Origin: RYN-433 sp036558265
GTDB lineage: Bacteria; Planctomycetota; Phycisphaerae; Tepidisphaerales; Tepidisphaeraceae
Reading direction: 5' to 3'
NCBI GenBank assembly: GCA_036558265.1
Contig: DATBFY010000124.1
Location: 1 to 20,222 of the forward strand
DNA: 20,222 nucleotides
Position 1 is the stretch's first letter. Every line of letters starts with the position of its first letter. The notes beneath the pieces are model-generated. The model had not been told where the DNA came from and made no database searches. It saw only the letters and a list, made by a program, of their open reading frames with translations. Shown piece after piece: positions 1-6,494 of the stretch. The position numbers and the translations under genes were made by a program.

Positions 1-2
1 CC

Positions 3-593
3 GCCTACGATGAGCGCTGCGCGACGATCGACGGCGATAACCGCTACCTCTGGCGAATGAACCGAATGCGCCTCGACGCCGAATCCGTCCGCGACGCCGT
101 CCTCTCGATCTCAGGCCGCATCGACCTGACGATGGGCGGGCCATCCGTGCGGCAATTCGTCGAAGGCAAGGGCGTCCACGAGACCCCCGTCGCCGATTAC
201 GAGTCCTTCGACGTCGATTCCCCCGCCGCCCGCCGCCGCAGCGTCTACTGCTTCATCTTCCGCACGATCCCGGACCCCTTCATGCAGACCCTCGACTGCC
301 CCGACGCCTCGCAATGGGCCCCCAGGCGCGAGACCTCCATCACCGCGCTCCAGGCCCTGGCGACGCTCAACGACCGCCTGATCATCCGCCAGAGCGAGCA
401 CGTGGCCCAGCGCCTGGCCAGGGAAGCCGGTCCGGACATCGGCGACCAGGTGCGCGCCCTCTATCTCCTCGCGCTCAGTCGTCCGCCCGAACCCGACGAA
501 CTGTCCGCCGTCTCCCGATACGCCGCCAGACACGGCATGGCCAACGCCGTCCGCATGTTGATCAACAGCAACGCCTTCATGTTCGTCGACTGA
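3..593 (+). CDS. DUF1553 (PSD1) domain protein, C-terminal part
   Basis: The reading frame is open from the window's left edge and gives the last 196 residues before a TGA. It begins AYDERCATIDGDNRYLWRMN and continues with a segment rich in RLDAE, RDAVL and SGRID. That segment is the signature of the PSD1/DUF1553 domain at the C-terminus of large planctomycete proteins, which often also carry a cytochrome-like PSCyt1 and a DUF1549 domain. The end (RPPEPDELSAV.., then NSNAFMFVD) matches the family's usual ending. The function of these proteins is unproven; association with degradation of complex polymers is a family-level suggestion. A DUF1501 gene starts 13 bases downstream, the usual partner, so the two are probably one operon. 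The internal ATG at 57 is not the real start because homology-like sequence continues upstream of it. Confidence 0.85.
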   Translation, partial: AYDERCATIDGDNRYLWRMNRMRLDAESVRDAVLSISGRIDLTMGGPSVRQFVEGKGVHETPVADYESFDVDSPAARRRSVYCFIFRTIPDPFMQTLDCPDASQWAPRRETSITALQALATLNDRLIIRQSEHVAQRLAREAGPDIGDQVRALYLLALSRPPEPDELSAVSRYAARHGMANAVRMLINSNAFMFVD

Positions 594-606
594 GGAATCG
601 CGCTCG

Positions 607-2070
607 ATGAATCGTCCATCCCCCCTGCCACCCGCCACCTGTTCCCGCCGCCAGTTGCTCTGGAACGCCGGCGGCGGCCTCGGCGGCATCGCCGCCGCCT
701 ACCTCCTCGGGCGCGACCAACTCCTCGCCGACGTCAACAACGTCCGCCCTGCCCCTCGCGCCGACCTCAACGGCGGCATCCATCACCGTGCCAAGGCCCA
801 CCGCGTCATCCAGCTCTTCATGAACGGCGGCGCCAGCCCCATGGACACCTTCGACTACAAACCCCAGCTCGCCAGACTCCACGGCCAGAAGTTCGACCCC
901 GGCGGCAACCAGCTCGTCGAGGCCGTCACCAGCCCCGTCGGCACCGTCCTCAAGAGCCCCTTCAAGTTCGACCAGTACGGCGACAGCGGCCGCTGGGTCA
1001 GCAGCGTCTTCCCCCAGACTGCCAACTGCGTGGACGACCTGACCTTCCTCATGTCCATGGTCTCCAAGTCCAACGTCCACGGCCTGGCCAGCTACATGCA
1101 GAACACCGGCTTCATCATGCCCGGCTTCCCCGCGATGGGTGCCTGGATCTCTTACGCCCTGGGACGCCTCAACGACAACCTCCCCGCCTTCGTCGTCCTG
1201 CCCGACGCCCGCGGCCTGCCCTACAACAACCAGGGCAACTTCTCCGCCGCCTTCCTCCCCGCCGCGCATTCCGGCATGATCGTCCGCGCATCCGACCCCA
1301 CCCCCATCCACGACCTCCTGCCCCCCAAGAGCGCCACAGAAGTCACCCGCGCCAGCGAATCCGACGGCCTGGACCTCCTGCGCACGCTCAACCACCGGCA
1401 CCTGGCCGAGCATCCCGGCGATTCGCGCCTCGAAGCCCGCATCGAATCCTACGAGCTCGCCGCCCGCCTGCAGACCAGCGCCCCCGAGCTCCTCGACCTC
1501 TCCGGCGAGAGCGAGTCGATGAAGCGCTTCTACGGCCTCGACGATCCCGTCACCGCCGAGTTCGGCCGCCGCTGCCTCATCGCCCGCCGGATGATCGAGC
1601 GCGGCGTCCGCTTCGTGCAGGTCTGGAGCGGCCCCAGCGGCGCGACCAGGAACTGGGACAACCACGCCAACATCCAGACCGAGCTCCCCTACATGGCCAA
1701 CCAGGTCGATCGACCCACCGCCGCCCTCGTCCACGACCTGAAATCCCGCGGCCTCCTCGACGACACCCTGCTCGTCTGGACCACCGAGTTCGGCCGCCAA
1801 CCCTTCAGCCAAAGTCAGAACGGCCGCGACCACAACGGCGGCACCTTCGTCACCTGGCTCGCCGGCGCAGGTTTAAGACCCGGCGTCGCGTACGGCCAAA
1901 GTGACCAGTGGGCCTGGCGCGCCCAGACCCCCATCTACTGCTACGACCTCCACGCCACGATCCTGCACCTGTTGGGCATCGACCACACCAGGCTGACCTT
2001 CCGCCACAACGGCATCGACCGCCGCCTGACCGACGTCCACGGCCAGGTCATCCGCGAGATCCTGGCGTAG
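607..2070 (+). CDS. DUF1501 family protein with Tat-like signal
   Basis: This gene encodes 487 residues of the DUF1501 family, a sulfatase/alkaline-phosphatase-like fold abundant in planctomycetes. The N-terminus has a twin-arginine-type signal: SRRQLLWNAGGG at residues 13-24, then a hydrophobic alanine/glycine stretch, pointing to Tat export. Family landmarks include FMNGGASPMDTFDYKP near residue 72, and late in the protein WTTEFGRQP followed by GRDHNGGTFVTWLAGAG. GAGGA at 592-596 lies about 10 bases before the ATG and supports this start. It follows the DUF1553 gene directly, the standard pairing in this phylum. Substrate and catalytic activity cannot be read from the sequence. Its last 23 bases overlap the 3' end of the convergent gene on the minus strand. 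Confidence 0.88.
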   Translation: MNRPSPLPPATCSRRQLLWNAGGGLGGIAAAYLLGRDQLLADVNNVRPAPRADLNGGIHHRAKAHRVIQLFMNGGASPMDTFDYKPQLARLHGQKFDPGGNQLVEAVTSPVGTVLKSPFKFDQYGDSGRWVSSVFPQTANCVDDLTFLMSMVSKSNVHGLASYMQNTGFIMPGFPAMGAWISYALGRLNDNLPAFVVLPDARGLPYNNQGNFSAAFLPAAHSGMIVRASDPTPIHDLLPPKSATEVTRASESDGLDLLRTLNHRHLAEHPGDSRLEARIESYELAARLQTSAPELLDLSGESESMKRFYGLDDPVTAEFGRRCLIARRMIERGVRFVQVWSGPSGATRNWDNHANIQTELPYMANQVDRPTAALVHDLKSRGLLDDTLLVWTTEFGRQPFSQSQNGRDHNGGTFVTWLAGAGLRPGVAYGQSDQWAWRAQTPIYCYDLHATILHLLGIDHTRLTFRHNGIDRRLTDVHGQVIREILA

Positions 2071-2767
2071 CCGGGATTTGCCGGGTGGAGACGGGTGGCG
2101 GGGGTGGCGTGGTGTGGATGGCAGGGTTCCCGTCGCCGCTCAAGGGGCGCGCGAAGTTCTGCCGGGCGACCAGCTCATCCAGCGTGTAGAGGCGCCCGCA
2201 CTCGGGGCACCGGCTCTCGTGCAGGCCGACCATCCGGTAGCCGCACTCGGGACAGCGGAGGTCAGGCAGGTCGTCGGCGCGGTTGCGCAGGGGTCGGCCA
2301 CGGCGGGCAGCGCGGATCCCCTGCACCCAAACCAGCAGGATCGGCCCGATCGCCAGGAAGATCAGCCCCACGATGATGAATCCCACGTCGCCGCTGAGCG
2401 ACGAGCCCAGCGCCACCCCAAGGATGATCGCGACCACGGCGATGATCAGCGTCTTCAGCGCCGGACCGAGCAGCCCGCGCCGGCGATTCCGACCCAGGAA
2501 GAGCCACGCAAGGGTGGCAAGCCACGCGGCGCCGGCCAACAGGGCCAGCACCAGGATCAGCTCGTCCCGCGGACCGACGTAGTTCGGATTAAAGGCCTGC
2601 CAGCGATTCCACGCCGGGACGGCCATCGCCAGCAGGTACGACCCGGCCAGCGCCGCGCCCGCGTAGAAGATGCCGGCGGCGATCGCGACGACGATGCGGA
2701 CCGCGACGCCGGCGGTGCCGTCGGCCAGGTCGCGGAACAGGGACGGGTCGGGGGGGGCGTCGGACAT
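2048..2767 (-). CDS. Membrane protein with C-terminal zinc ribbon
   Basis: This gene encodes 239 residues of unknown function. Four hydrophobic stretches, at about residues 20-50, 70-92, 104-124 and 127-150, look like transmembrane helices. They are followed by a cytosolic-type zinc ribbon with C172-x2-C175 and C187-x2-C190 in the form CPECGYRMVG...RCPECGRLY. This CPECGY..L...CPECG module is common in planctomycete membrane proteins, often at a terminus. The tail ends in a proline run (PPPPPV). No good Shine-Dalgarno precedes the ATG, so the start is less certain than the frame. The stop lies inside the convergent DUF1501 gene. The receiver-domain gene lies upstream on the same strand, 98 bases away, with a possible terminator between them. 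Confidence 0.75.
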   Translation of the reverse strand: MSDAPPDPSLFRDLADGTAGVAVRIVVAIAAGIFYAGAALAGSYLLAMAVPAWNRWQAFNPNYVGPRDELILVLALLAGAAWLATLAWLFLGRNRRRGLLGPALKTLIIAVVAIILGVALGSSLSGDVGFIIVGLIFLAIGPILLVWVQGIRAARRGRPLRNRADDLPDLRCPECGYRMVGLHESRCPECGRLYTLDELVARQNFARPLSGDGNPAIHTTPPPPPVSTRQIPATPGSRG

Positions 2768-2807
2768 GGCGCGGGATATGGTATCGCGCGCCGGAGGGAG
2801 GGAAGTA

Positions 2808-2832
2808 GCAAAATCGCCCGCAGCGCGCGGCG
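2808..2832 (-). terminator. Possible terminator after the response regulator gene
   Basis: Read on the minus strand downstream of the receiver gene's stop, CGCCGCGCGCTGCGGGCG can form a short GC stem with one bulge. It is followed by ATTTTGCT. The stem is short and the T run only four bases, so this is a weak call. Confidence 0.35.
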
Positions 2833-2865
2833 TCGGGTCGCCTCCGCGATGTCCGCGTCGACTGC

Positions 2866-3261
2866 CTAAGCCGTCGGCGCAGCCAGCAGCTTCTCCGCGC
2901 TGGCCATCAGCTTGTCCAGCTTGACCGGCTTGGTGAAGTACTCGTTCGCCCCCAGGCTCTCCGCGTACATCTGGTGGCGCTTGCCCTGGTTGCCGGTGAT
3001 CATGATCACGAACGGCTTCTGGTTGCGCGGCTTCTTGGCCTTGACCTTCTCCAGGACCAGGAACCCGCTGCGCCCCGGGAGCATCATGTCGAGGATGATC
3101 AAATCCGGCGTGTTCTTCTCCGCGAGCTCGACGGCCTTGTTGCCGTTGTTGGCAGTGTCGATGACGGCGCCGGTGGGCTCGAATGCGGCCTGGATCGTCG
3201 AGAGGATGTCCTGGTCGTCATCGACGACGAGGATGCGCTTGTTTTCGAGGGTGTTGCTCAT
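2866..3261 (-). CDS. Stand-alone receiver-domain response regulator (CheY-like)
   Basis: This gene encodes 131 residues that are entirely one receiver domain. It has the beta-1 acidic cluster DDD (14-16), the phospho-acceptor D58 in LIILDMMLPG, the switch threonine T89 in IMITGN, and K111 in the YFTKPV motif. All catalytic positions of a functional receiver are present. There is no output domain, so it probably acts by protein-protein contact in a phosphorelay, as CheY or Spo0F do. No histidine kinase lies nearby, so the partner is unknown. An AAAGGA motif lies about 11 bases before the ATG, and a good promoter-like pair lies just upstream. Confidence 0.9.
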   Translation of the reverse strand: MSNTLENKRILVVDDDQDILSTIQAAFEPTGAVIDTANNGNKAVELAEKNTPDLIILDMMLPGRSGFLVLEKVKAKKPRNQKPFVIMITGNQGKRHQMYAESLGANEYFTKPVKLDKLMASAEKLLAAPTA

Positions 3262-3302
3262 CGCGGTTGGGATCCTTTTCGGGGGTGTGAGGTTTTAGTC
3301 TC

Positions 3303-3331
3303 AGTATAGGGCCGGGCAAAGTCAAGGTAAA
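3303..3331 (-). promoter_or_regulatory. Sigma-70-like promoter for the receiver gene
   Basis: On the minus strand TTTACC (3331-3326) is separated by exactly 17 bases from TATACT (3308-3303). It lies about 40 bases upstream of the receiver gene's ATG. Four of six and five of six bases match the consensus -35 and -10. The position and spacing are right for this gene. Confidence 0.5.
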
Positions 3332-3401
3332 ACGGGGGTTCGGTGCGCCCGCGTGGGCGTGACCGTTTCGGCGACACGTCTCCGCCAGCCAATTGGTGGG
3401 G

Positions 3402-3449
3402 CAGACATTCTTGTCTGTCTCGCATGGCTGAGCGGGACGTTCCTGTCCC
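3402..3449. repeat. Twin short hairpin dispersed repeat (CAGACATTCTTGTCTG type)
   Basis: Two perfect small stem-loops lie side by side. CAGACA-TTCT-TGTCTG spans 3402-3417 and GGGAC-GTTCCT-GTCCC spans 3434-3449. Units of this kind (gcagacattcttgtctg, gggacgttcctgtccc) are familiar in intergenic regions of planctomycetes and some other bacteria. There they often give rise to spurious predicted peptides containing NVCPT or GQEC. This is recognition from memory; a genome-wide copy count would confirm it. Confidence 0.65.
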
Positions 3450-3530
3450 CCCAAGTCATGCGAATCGCTTTCCGCCGGAACTGTCACGCACCCGGTCGAG
3501 TGTGGCGCCCGACTGCTCGACGCCAAAGGT

Positions 3531-3570
3531 CCCTCACCCCGGCCCTCTCCCGGAGTACCGGGCGAGGGAG
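3531..3570. repeat. Dispersed 40-bp planctomycete-type hairpin repeat
   Basis: The block starts CCCTCACCCCGGCCCTCTCC and ends GGGCGAGGGAG. Within it CCCTCTCCCGG (3543-3553) and CCGGGCGAGGG (3558-3568) pair at 10 of 11 positions around an AGTA loop. This is a common dispersed element in planctomycete and related genomes, often mistranslated as PHPGPLPEYRARE-like peptides. It lies 58 bases upstream of ilvD. It could be neutral, could act as a bidirectional hairpin between the two transcription units, or could mark past insertion. Confidence 0.7.
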
Positions 3571-3627
3571 TAAAACGCGTGCCGATCTGCTATCATCGTG
3601 TTTCCCCGTGACGGAGTAAGCTCAACC

Positions 3628-5316
3628 ATGGCGATCAGCGACACGATCAAGAAGGGCATCATCCGGGCGCCGCACCGCTCGCTCCTGCGCGCGACCGGCG
3701 TCATCCAGTCCGAGGCCGACTTCAACAAGCCCTTCATCGCCATCTGCAACTCCTTCGTGCAGATCATCCCCGGCCACGCCCACCTCGACGTCGTCGGACG
3801 CAAGGTCCGCGAGGCCGTCCGGGCCGCCGGCGGCATCCCCTTCGAGTTCAACACCATCGGCGTCGACGACGGCATCGCCATGGGCCACGTCGGGATGAAG
3901 TACTCCCTCGCCAGCCGCGAGCTCATCGCCGACAGCGTCGAGACGATGCTCCGCGCCCACTGCTTCGACGGGGTGGTCTGCATCCCCAACTGCGACAAGA
4001 TCGTGCCGGGGATGATGATGGGCGCGGCGCGGGTCAACGTCCCGGCGGTGTTCGTGTCGGGCGGGCCCATGAACGCGGGGAAGGTGCCCTCGACCGGCCA
4101 GGCGATCGACCTGGCGACGGTGTTCGAGGCCGTCGGCAAGGTCTCCGCCAACGCGATGACCGAGCGCGAGCTCACCGAGATCGAGACCAACGCCTGCCCG
4201 ACCTGCGGCTCGTGCTCCGGCATGTTCACGGCCAACAGCATGAACTGCCTCTGCGAGGCGCTGGGGCTGGCGCTGCCCGGCAACGGCAGCATCCTGGCGA
4301 CCGACCCGCGGCGCGATCAGCTCTTCCGCCAGGCCGGCGAGGCGATCGTCAACCTGGTGAAAAAGAACATCCGCCCGCGCGACATCCTCACGCCCAGGGC
4401 CTTCGAGAACGCGGTGGCGCTGGACGTGGCCATGGGCGGCAGCACGAACACGGTGCTGCACACGCTGGCCGTCGCCATCGAGGCGGGCAACCCGCTGGAA
4501 CTGGCGAAGATCAACGAGGTCAGCGCGCGCGTCCCCTACGTGTGCAAGGTGGCGCCCGCCGGCAAGTACCACATGGAGGACGTGGACCGCGCCGGCGGCA
4601 TCAGCGCCATCCTGAAGACCATCGCCGCAAAGCCGGGCACGCTTCACCTCGACCAGATAACCGTGACCGGCCGAACCCTGGGCGAGAATATCGGCGACGC
4701 GACCGTGAAGGACGCCGACGTGATCCGCCCGGTCACCAACCCCTACAGCGAGCGCGGCGGGCTGGCAATCATGTTCGGGAACCTCGCACCCAATGGCTCG
4801 GTGCTCAAGACCGGGGCGGTGTCGGCCGCCATGCAGCGGTTCAGCGGGCCGGCCGTCATCTTCGAGAGCGAGGAGGACGCCGCCAAGGGCATCCTGATGG
4901 GAAAGGTCAAGGCCGGCGACGTCGTCGTGATCCGCTACGAGGGACCGCGCGGCGGGCCCGGCATGCAGGAGATGCTCGCCCCCACCGCCAACATCATGGG
5001 CCGCGGCCTGGGCGAGTCCGTCGCCCTCATCACCGACGGCCGCTTCAGCGGCGCCACGCGCGGCGCCTGCATCGGTCACGTGAGCCCCGAAGCCGCCGCC
5101 GGCGGACCGATCGCCCTCGTCGAGCCCGGCGACCAGATCAGCATCGACGTCCCCAGCCGCACCGTGACCCTCGACGTTCCCGAAGAGGAACTGTCGCGCC
5201 GCAAGGCCGCCTGGCGACGCCACCCCGCCAAGGTCGATCACGGCTACCTCGCCCGCTACGCCGCCCAGGTCACCAGCGCCGACACCGGAGCAGTGCTGCG
5301 GAAACCAGAGCTGTAG
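3628..5316 (+). CDS. ilvD: Dihydroxy-acid dehydratase
   Basis: This gene encodes 562 residues, full family length. The enzyme dehydrates 2,3-dihydroxy-isovalerate and 2,3-dihydroxy-3-methylvalerate to the 2-keto acids of valine and isoleucine synthesis in the cytosol. The iron-sulfur ligand cysteines are visible: C40 in IAICNSF, C122 in IPNCDKIVPGM and C196 in TCGSCSGMFTAN, which suggests a [2Fe-2S] type. K124 of the NCDK motif is the expected carbamylated metal ligand. The C-terminal signature LITDGRFSGATRG is intact. The ATG at 3628 is chosen because the frame upstream is unlike the family and GGAG lies at 3613-3616. A GTG at 3598 would add ten residues. No other branched-chain amino acid gene is adjacent. 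Confidence 0.96.
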   Translation: MAISDTIKKGIIRAPHRSLLRATGVIQSEADFNKPFIAICNSFVQIIPGHAHLDVVGRKVREAVRAAGGIPFEFNTIGVDDGIAMGHVGMKYSLASRELIADSVETMLRAHCFDGVVCIPNCDKIVPGMMMGAARVNVPAVFVSGGPMNAGKVPSTGQAIDLATVFEAVGKVSANAMTERELTEIETNACPTCGSCSGMFTANSMNCLCEALGLALPGNGSILATDPRRDQLFRQAGEAIVNLVKKNIRPRDILTPRAFENAVALDVAMGGSTNTVLHTLAVAIEAGNPLELAKINEVSARVPYVCKVAPAGKYHMEDVDRAGGISAILKTIAAKPGTLHLDQITVTGRTLGENIGDATVKDADVIRPVTNPYSERGGLAIMFGNLAPNGSVLKTGAVSAAMQRFSGPAVIFESEEDAAKGILMGKVKAGDVVVIRYEGPRGGPGMQEMLAPTANIMGRGLGESVALITDGRFSGATRGACIGHVSPEAAAGGPIALVEPGDQISIDVPSRTVTLDVPEEELSRRKAAWRRHPAKVDHGYLARYAAQVTSADTGAVLRKPEL

Positions 5317-5492
5317 TCGACTCTCTGGCCGCAGCCCTCCCGCGCACAGCACCGGCGCGCAGTTCGCCAGTTCACGCTTCAGCGTGTCTCCCATTCGAAC
5401 CGACGACAAAGCGCAAATCCCCAACGCCCGCCCAAACAAATACGTCCTCCTTTACGACCCGCCGTGGCGCCCCCGTAACCCACGCCGCTGCA

Positions 5493-5545
5493 GCATTTCG
5501 CCAGACCAGGACCGCCGTACCACAACCCGCGTCCCGGCGAAATGC
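5493..5545. repeat. 10-bp perfect inverted repeat, 33-bp spacer
   Basis: GCATTTCGCC (5493-5502) and GGCGAAATGC (5536-5545) are exact reverse complements. There is no coding sequence around them and no T run that would suggest a terminator. They might be terminal repeats of a small degenerate element. Confidence 0.6.
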
Positions 5546-5553
5546 GCAAGCGG

Positions 5554-5675
5554 CGACCGTGGCAGGAGCGTCAGCCTGATGAACAAGTTCGAACAGATTC
5601 GAAGCTTCGAGCACGCCGGATGAGAGTTCCCTGATCTTGCCACGACCGTGGTACGAGCGTCATCCCGACGAACAA
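5554..5675. repeat. 33-bp imperfect direct repeat pair
   Basis: 5554-5586 and 5643-5675 both run CGACCGTGG.A.GAGCGTCA and end GAACAA, with 28 of 33 bases identical. The copies are 89 bases apart, start to start. The consensus resembles GTGGCACGAGCGTC-type dispersed sequences known in planctomycete intergenic DNA. That link is from memory. Confidence 0.6.
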
Positions 5676-5749
5676 ACCCAAAAGGCCTGCTTGCCCGGAA
5701 GAGCCCGCCATTTCCGCCCTTCCCGCTTTCCGCTTCTCACCCCACTCCC

Positions 5750-5778
5750 TTGCTTTCCCCCACCCCTTCCCCTATCCT
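5750..5778 (+). promoter_or_regulatory. Possible rpsO promoter
   Basis: TTGCTT (5750-5755) and TATCCT (5773-5778) are 17 bases apart and upstream of the rpsO leader hairpin. The matches to consensus are only 3/6 and 4/6, and the region is C/T-rich, so this is tentative. Confidence 0.3.
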
Positions 5779-5791
5779 TCCCCAACAATCA

Positions 5792-5812
5792 CCCGCCGCA
5801 TCGGGCGGCGGG
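5792..5812 (+). promoter_or_regulatory. GC-rich stem-loop in the rpsO leader
   Basis: CCCGCCGC (5792-5799) pairs perfectly with GCGGCGGG (5805-5812) around ATCGG. It lies about 90 bases before rpsO and is not followed by T residues, so it is unlikely to be a terminator. It may form part of a structured leader. Confidence 0.45.
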
Positions 5813-5877
5813 ACAAATCGTTATGACCGTTCGGCCGGCCCACCACCCCTCTTTGTGAGCTGGCGAACCGGTGTCGC

Positions 5878-5891
5878 TGCTCCAGGGAGCA
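5878..5891 (+). promoter_or_regulatory. Hairpin enclosing the rpsO Shine-Dalgarno
   Basis: TGCTC (5878-5882) pairs with GAGCA (5887-5891) around CAGG. The ribosome binding sequence AGGGAG (5884-5889) falls partly in the loop and partly in the stem. S15 represses its own mRNA in several bacteria through leader structures of differing shape, so this is a candidate autoregulatory site. Confidence 0.4.
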
Positions 5892-5900
5892 CTTAGTTCA

Positions 5901-6170
5901 ATGTCCATCACCGCCGAAGAGAAGAACCAGATCCTCAACGAGTACAAGATCCACGAGAAGGACACGGGCTCACCCGAAGTTCAGATCGCCCTCCTGACCA
6001 AGCGAATCACTGAGCTCACCGAGCACTTCAAGACCCACAAGAAGGACCACTCGTCCCGCCGGGGCCTCTTGAAAATGGTCAGCCGGCGAAACGCGCTGCT
6101 GAAGTACCTCACCCGGCTCGACCGAACGCGCTACGTCGCGATCATCGGAAAGCTCGGGCTGAGAAAATAA
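5901..6170 (+). CDS. rpsO: Ribosomal protein S15
   Basis: This gene encodes 89 residues, exactly the usual S15 length. S15 binds 16S rRNA in the central domain and nucleates the 30S platform. Family motifs are clear: HEKDTGSPEVQIALLTKRI in the first half, then HKKDHSSRRGLLKMVSRR and the YLTRLDRTRY..I..LGLRK end. The ATG at 5901 is chosen over an in-frame upstream start because it gives the conserved N-terminus and has AGGGAG 11 bases before it. It is followed by a strong terminator and then pnp, the conserved rpsO-pnp order. Autoregulation through the leader is plausible. Confidence 0.97.
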   Translation: MSITAEEKNQILNEYKIHEKDTGSPEVQIALLTKRITELTEHFKTHKKDHSSRRGLLKMVSRRNALLKYLTRLDRTRYVAIIGKLGLRK

Positions 6171-6181
6171 CGTGTCAATCC

Positions 6182-6223
6182 ACCGGGCACCACGCCAAGA
6201 CCGCGTCGTGCCCGGTTTCGTTT
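6182..6223 (+). terminator. Rho-independent terminator after rpsO
   Basis: ACCGGGCAC (6182-6190) pairs perfectly with GTGCCCGGT (6208-6216). A small ACG/CGT pairing lies inside the loop, and TTCGTTT follows directly. It starts 12 bases after the rpsO stop. Readthrough into pnp remains possible, as in enterobacteria. Confidence 0.75.
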
Positions 6224-6336
6224 CACCGGGCGCGCGGGCCCGGCGCGCCGAGCCCATAGGCCTGGCGGCTCGCCGCAAAGGACCCGCACCACCCGGCCGG
6301 CTCGCAGATGCACAAATCCCGGCATTGATCGAAAGC

Positions 6337-6404
6337 GAGGATGGAAGATGGATGATGGAAGATAAGCAATACCCGGCCCCTTCCATCCTCCACCTTCCAT
6401 CCTC
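6337..6404 (+). repeat. Heptamer inverted repeat (GAGGATG type) in the pnp leader
   Basis: The left arm 6337-6361 is built of 7-base units (GAGGATG, GAAGATG, GATGATG, then GAAG). The right arm 6380-6404 is its reverse complement at 23 of 25 positions, with an 18-base loop. Transcribed, this is a long near-perfect RNA stem ending 90 bases before the pnp start. Confidence 0.85.
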
Positions 6405-6494
6405 CAGCTTCGCCTCCTCCATGCCCGGATCTGTCCATCTGTGGCCGACAGTTCACTCCCAATTCCCGCCCAGGCCCAGAAGGATCTCCCGCTC

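Larger units (their letters stand above)
3262..3627. other. Intergenic region between the divergent receiver gene and ilvD
   Basis: This 366-base gap holds the receiver-gene promoter, a small CGCCC-GCGT-GGGCG hairpin at 3346-3359, the twin hairpin repeat and the 40-bp repeat. A TATCAT at 3591-3596 before ilvD resembles a -10 box but has no convincing -35 partner. I see no gene in it. Confidence 0.6.
5317..5900. other. 584-bp intergenic region, repeat-rich, ilvD to rpsO
   Basis: No credible gene is seen here; short open frames lack coding character. Visible structure includes a CACGC-TTCA-GCGTG hairpin (5373-5386), a 10-bp inverted repeat, a 33-bp imperfect direct repeat and a TCGAAGCTTCGA palindrome (5599-5610). 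It also holds a C/T-rich stretch (about 5700-5790) and the rpsO leader hairpins. Confidence 0.6.
6171..6494. other. rpsO-pnp intergenic region
   Basis: This 324-base gap contains the rpsO terminator, a second GC-rich hairpin-capable block (6228-6250, GGCGCGC arms) and the heptamer inverted repeat in front of pnp. I see no further gene and no clear sigma-70 promoter for pnp. Confidence 0.6.

Noticed and set aside
3218..3526. Minus-strand 102-codon frame with NVCPT-like peptide
   Set aside because: It is the translation of a dispersed hairpin repeat plus the receiver-gene leader, a known kind of false gene.
3622..5439. Long antisense open frame opposite ilvD (605 codons), and similar long antisense frames at 577-1833, 6453-7727, 7827-8936, 12500-14317 and 14103-16073
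   Set aside because: They lie exactly opposite strongly recognised genes. Their translations are biased low-complexity Gly/Ala/Val/Asp/His strings typical of the reverse strand of high-GC coding DNA.
5384..5896. Small plus-strand open frames between ilvD and rpsO
   Set aside because: They overlap each other in several frames, contain repeat-derived sequence, have no ribosome binding site and look like no known protein.
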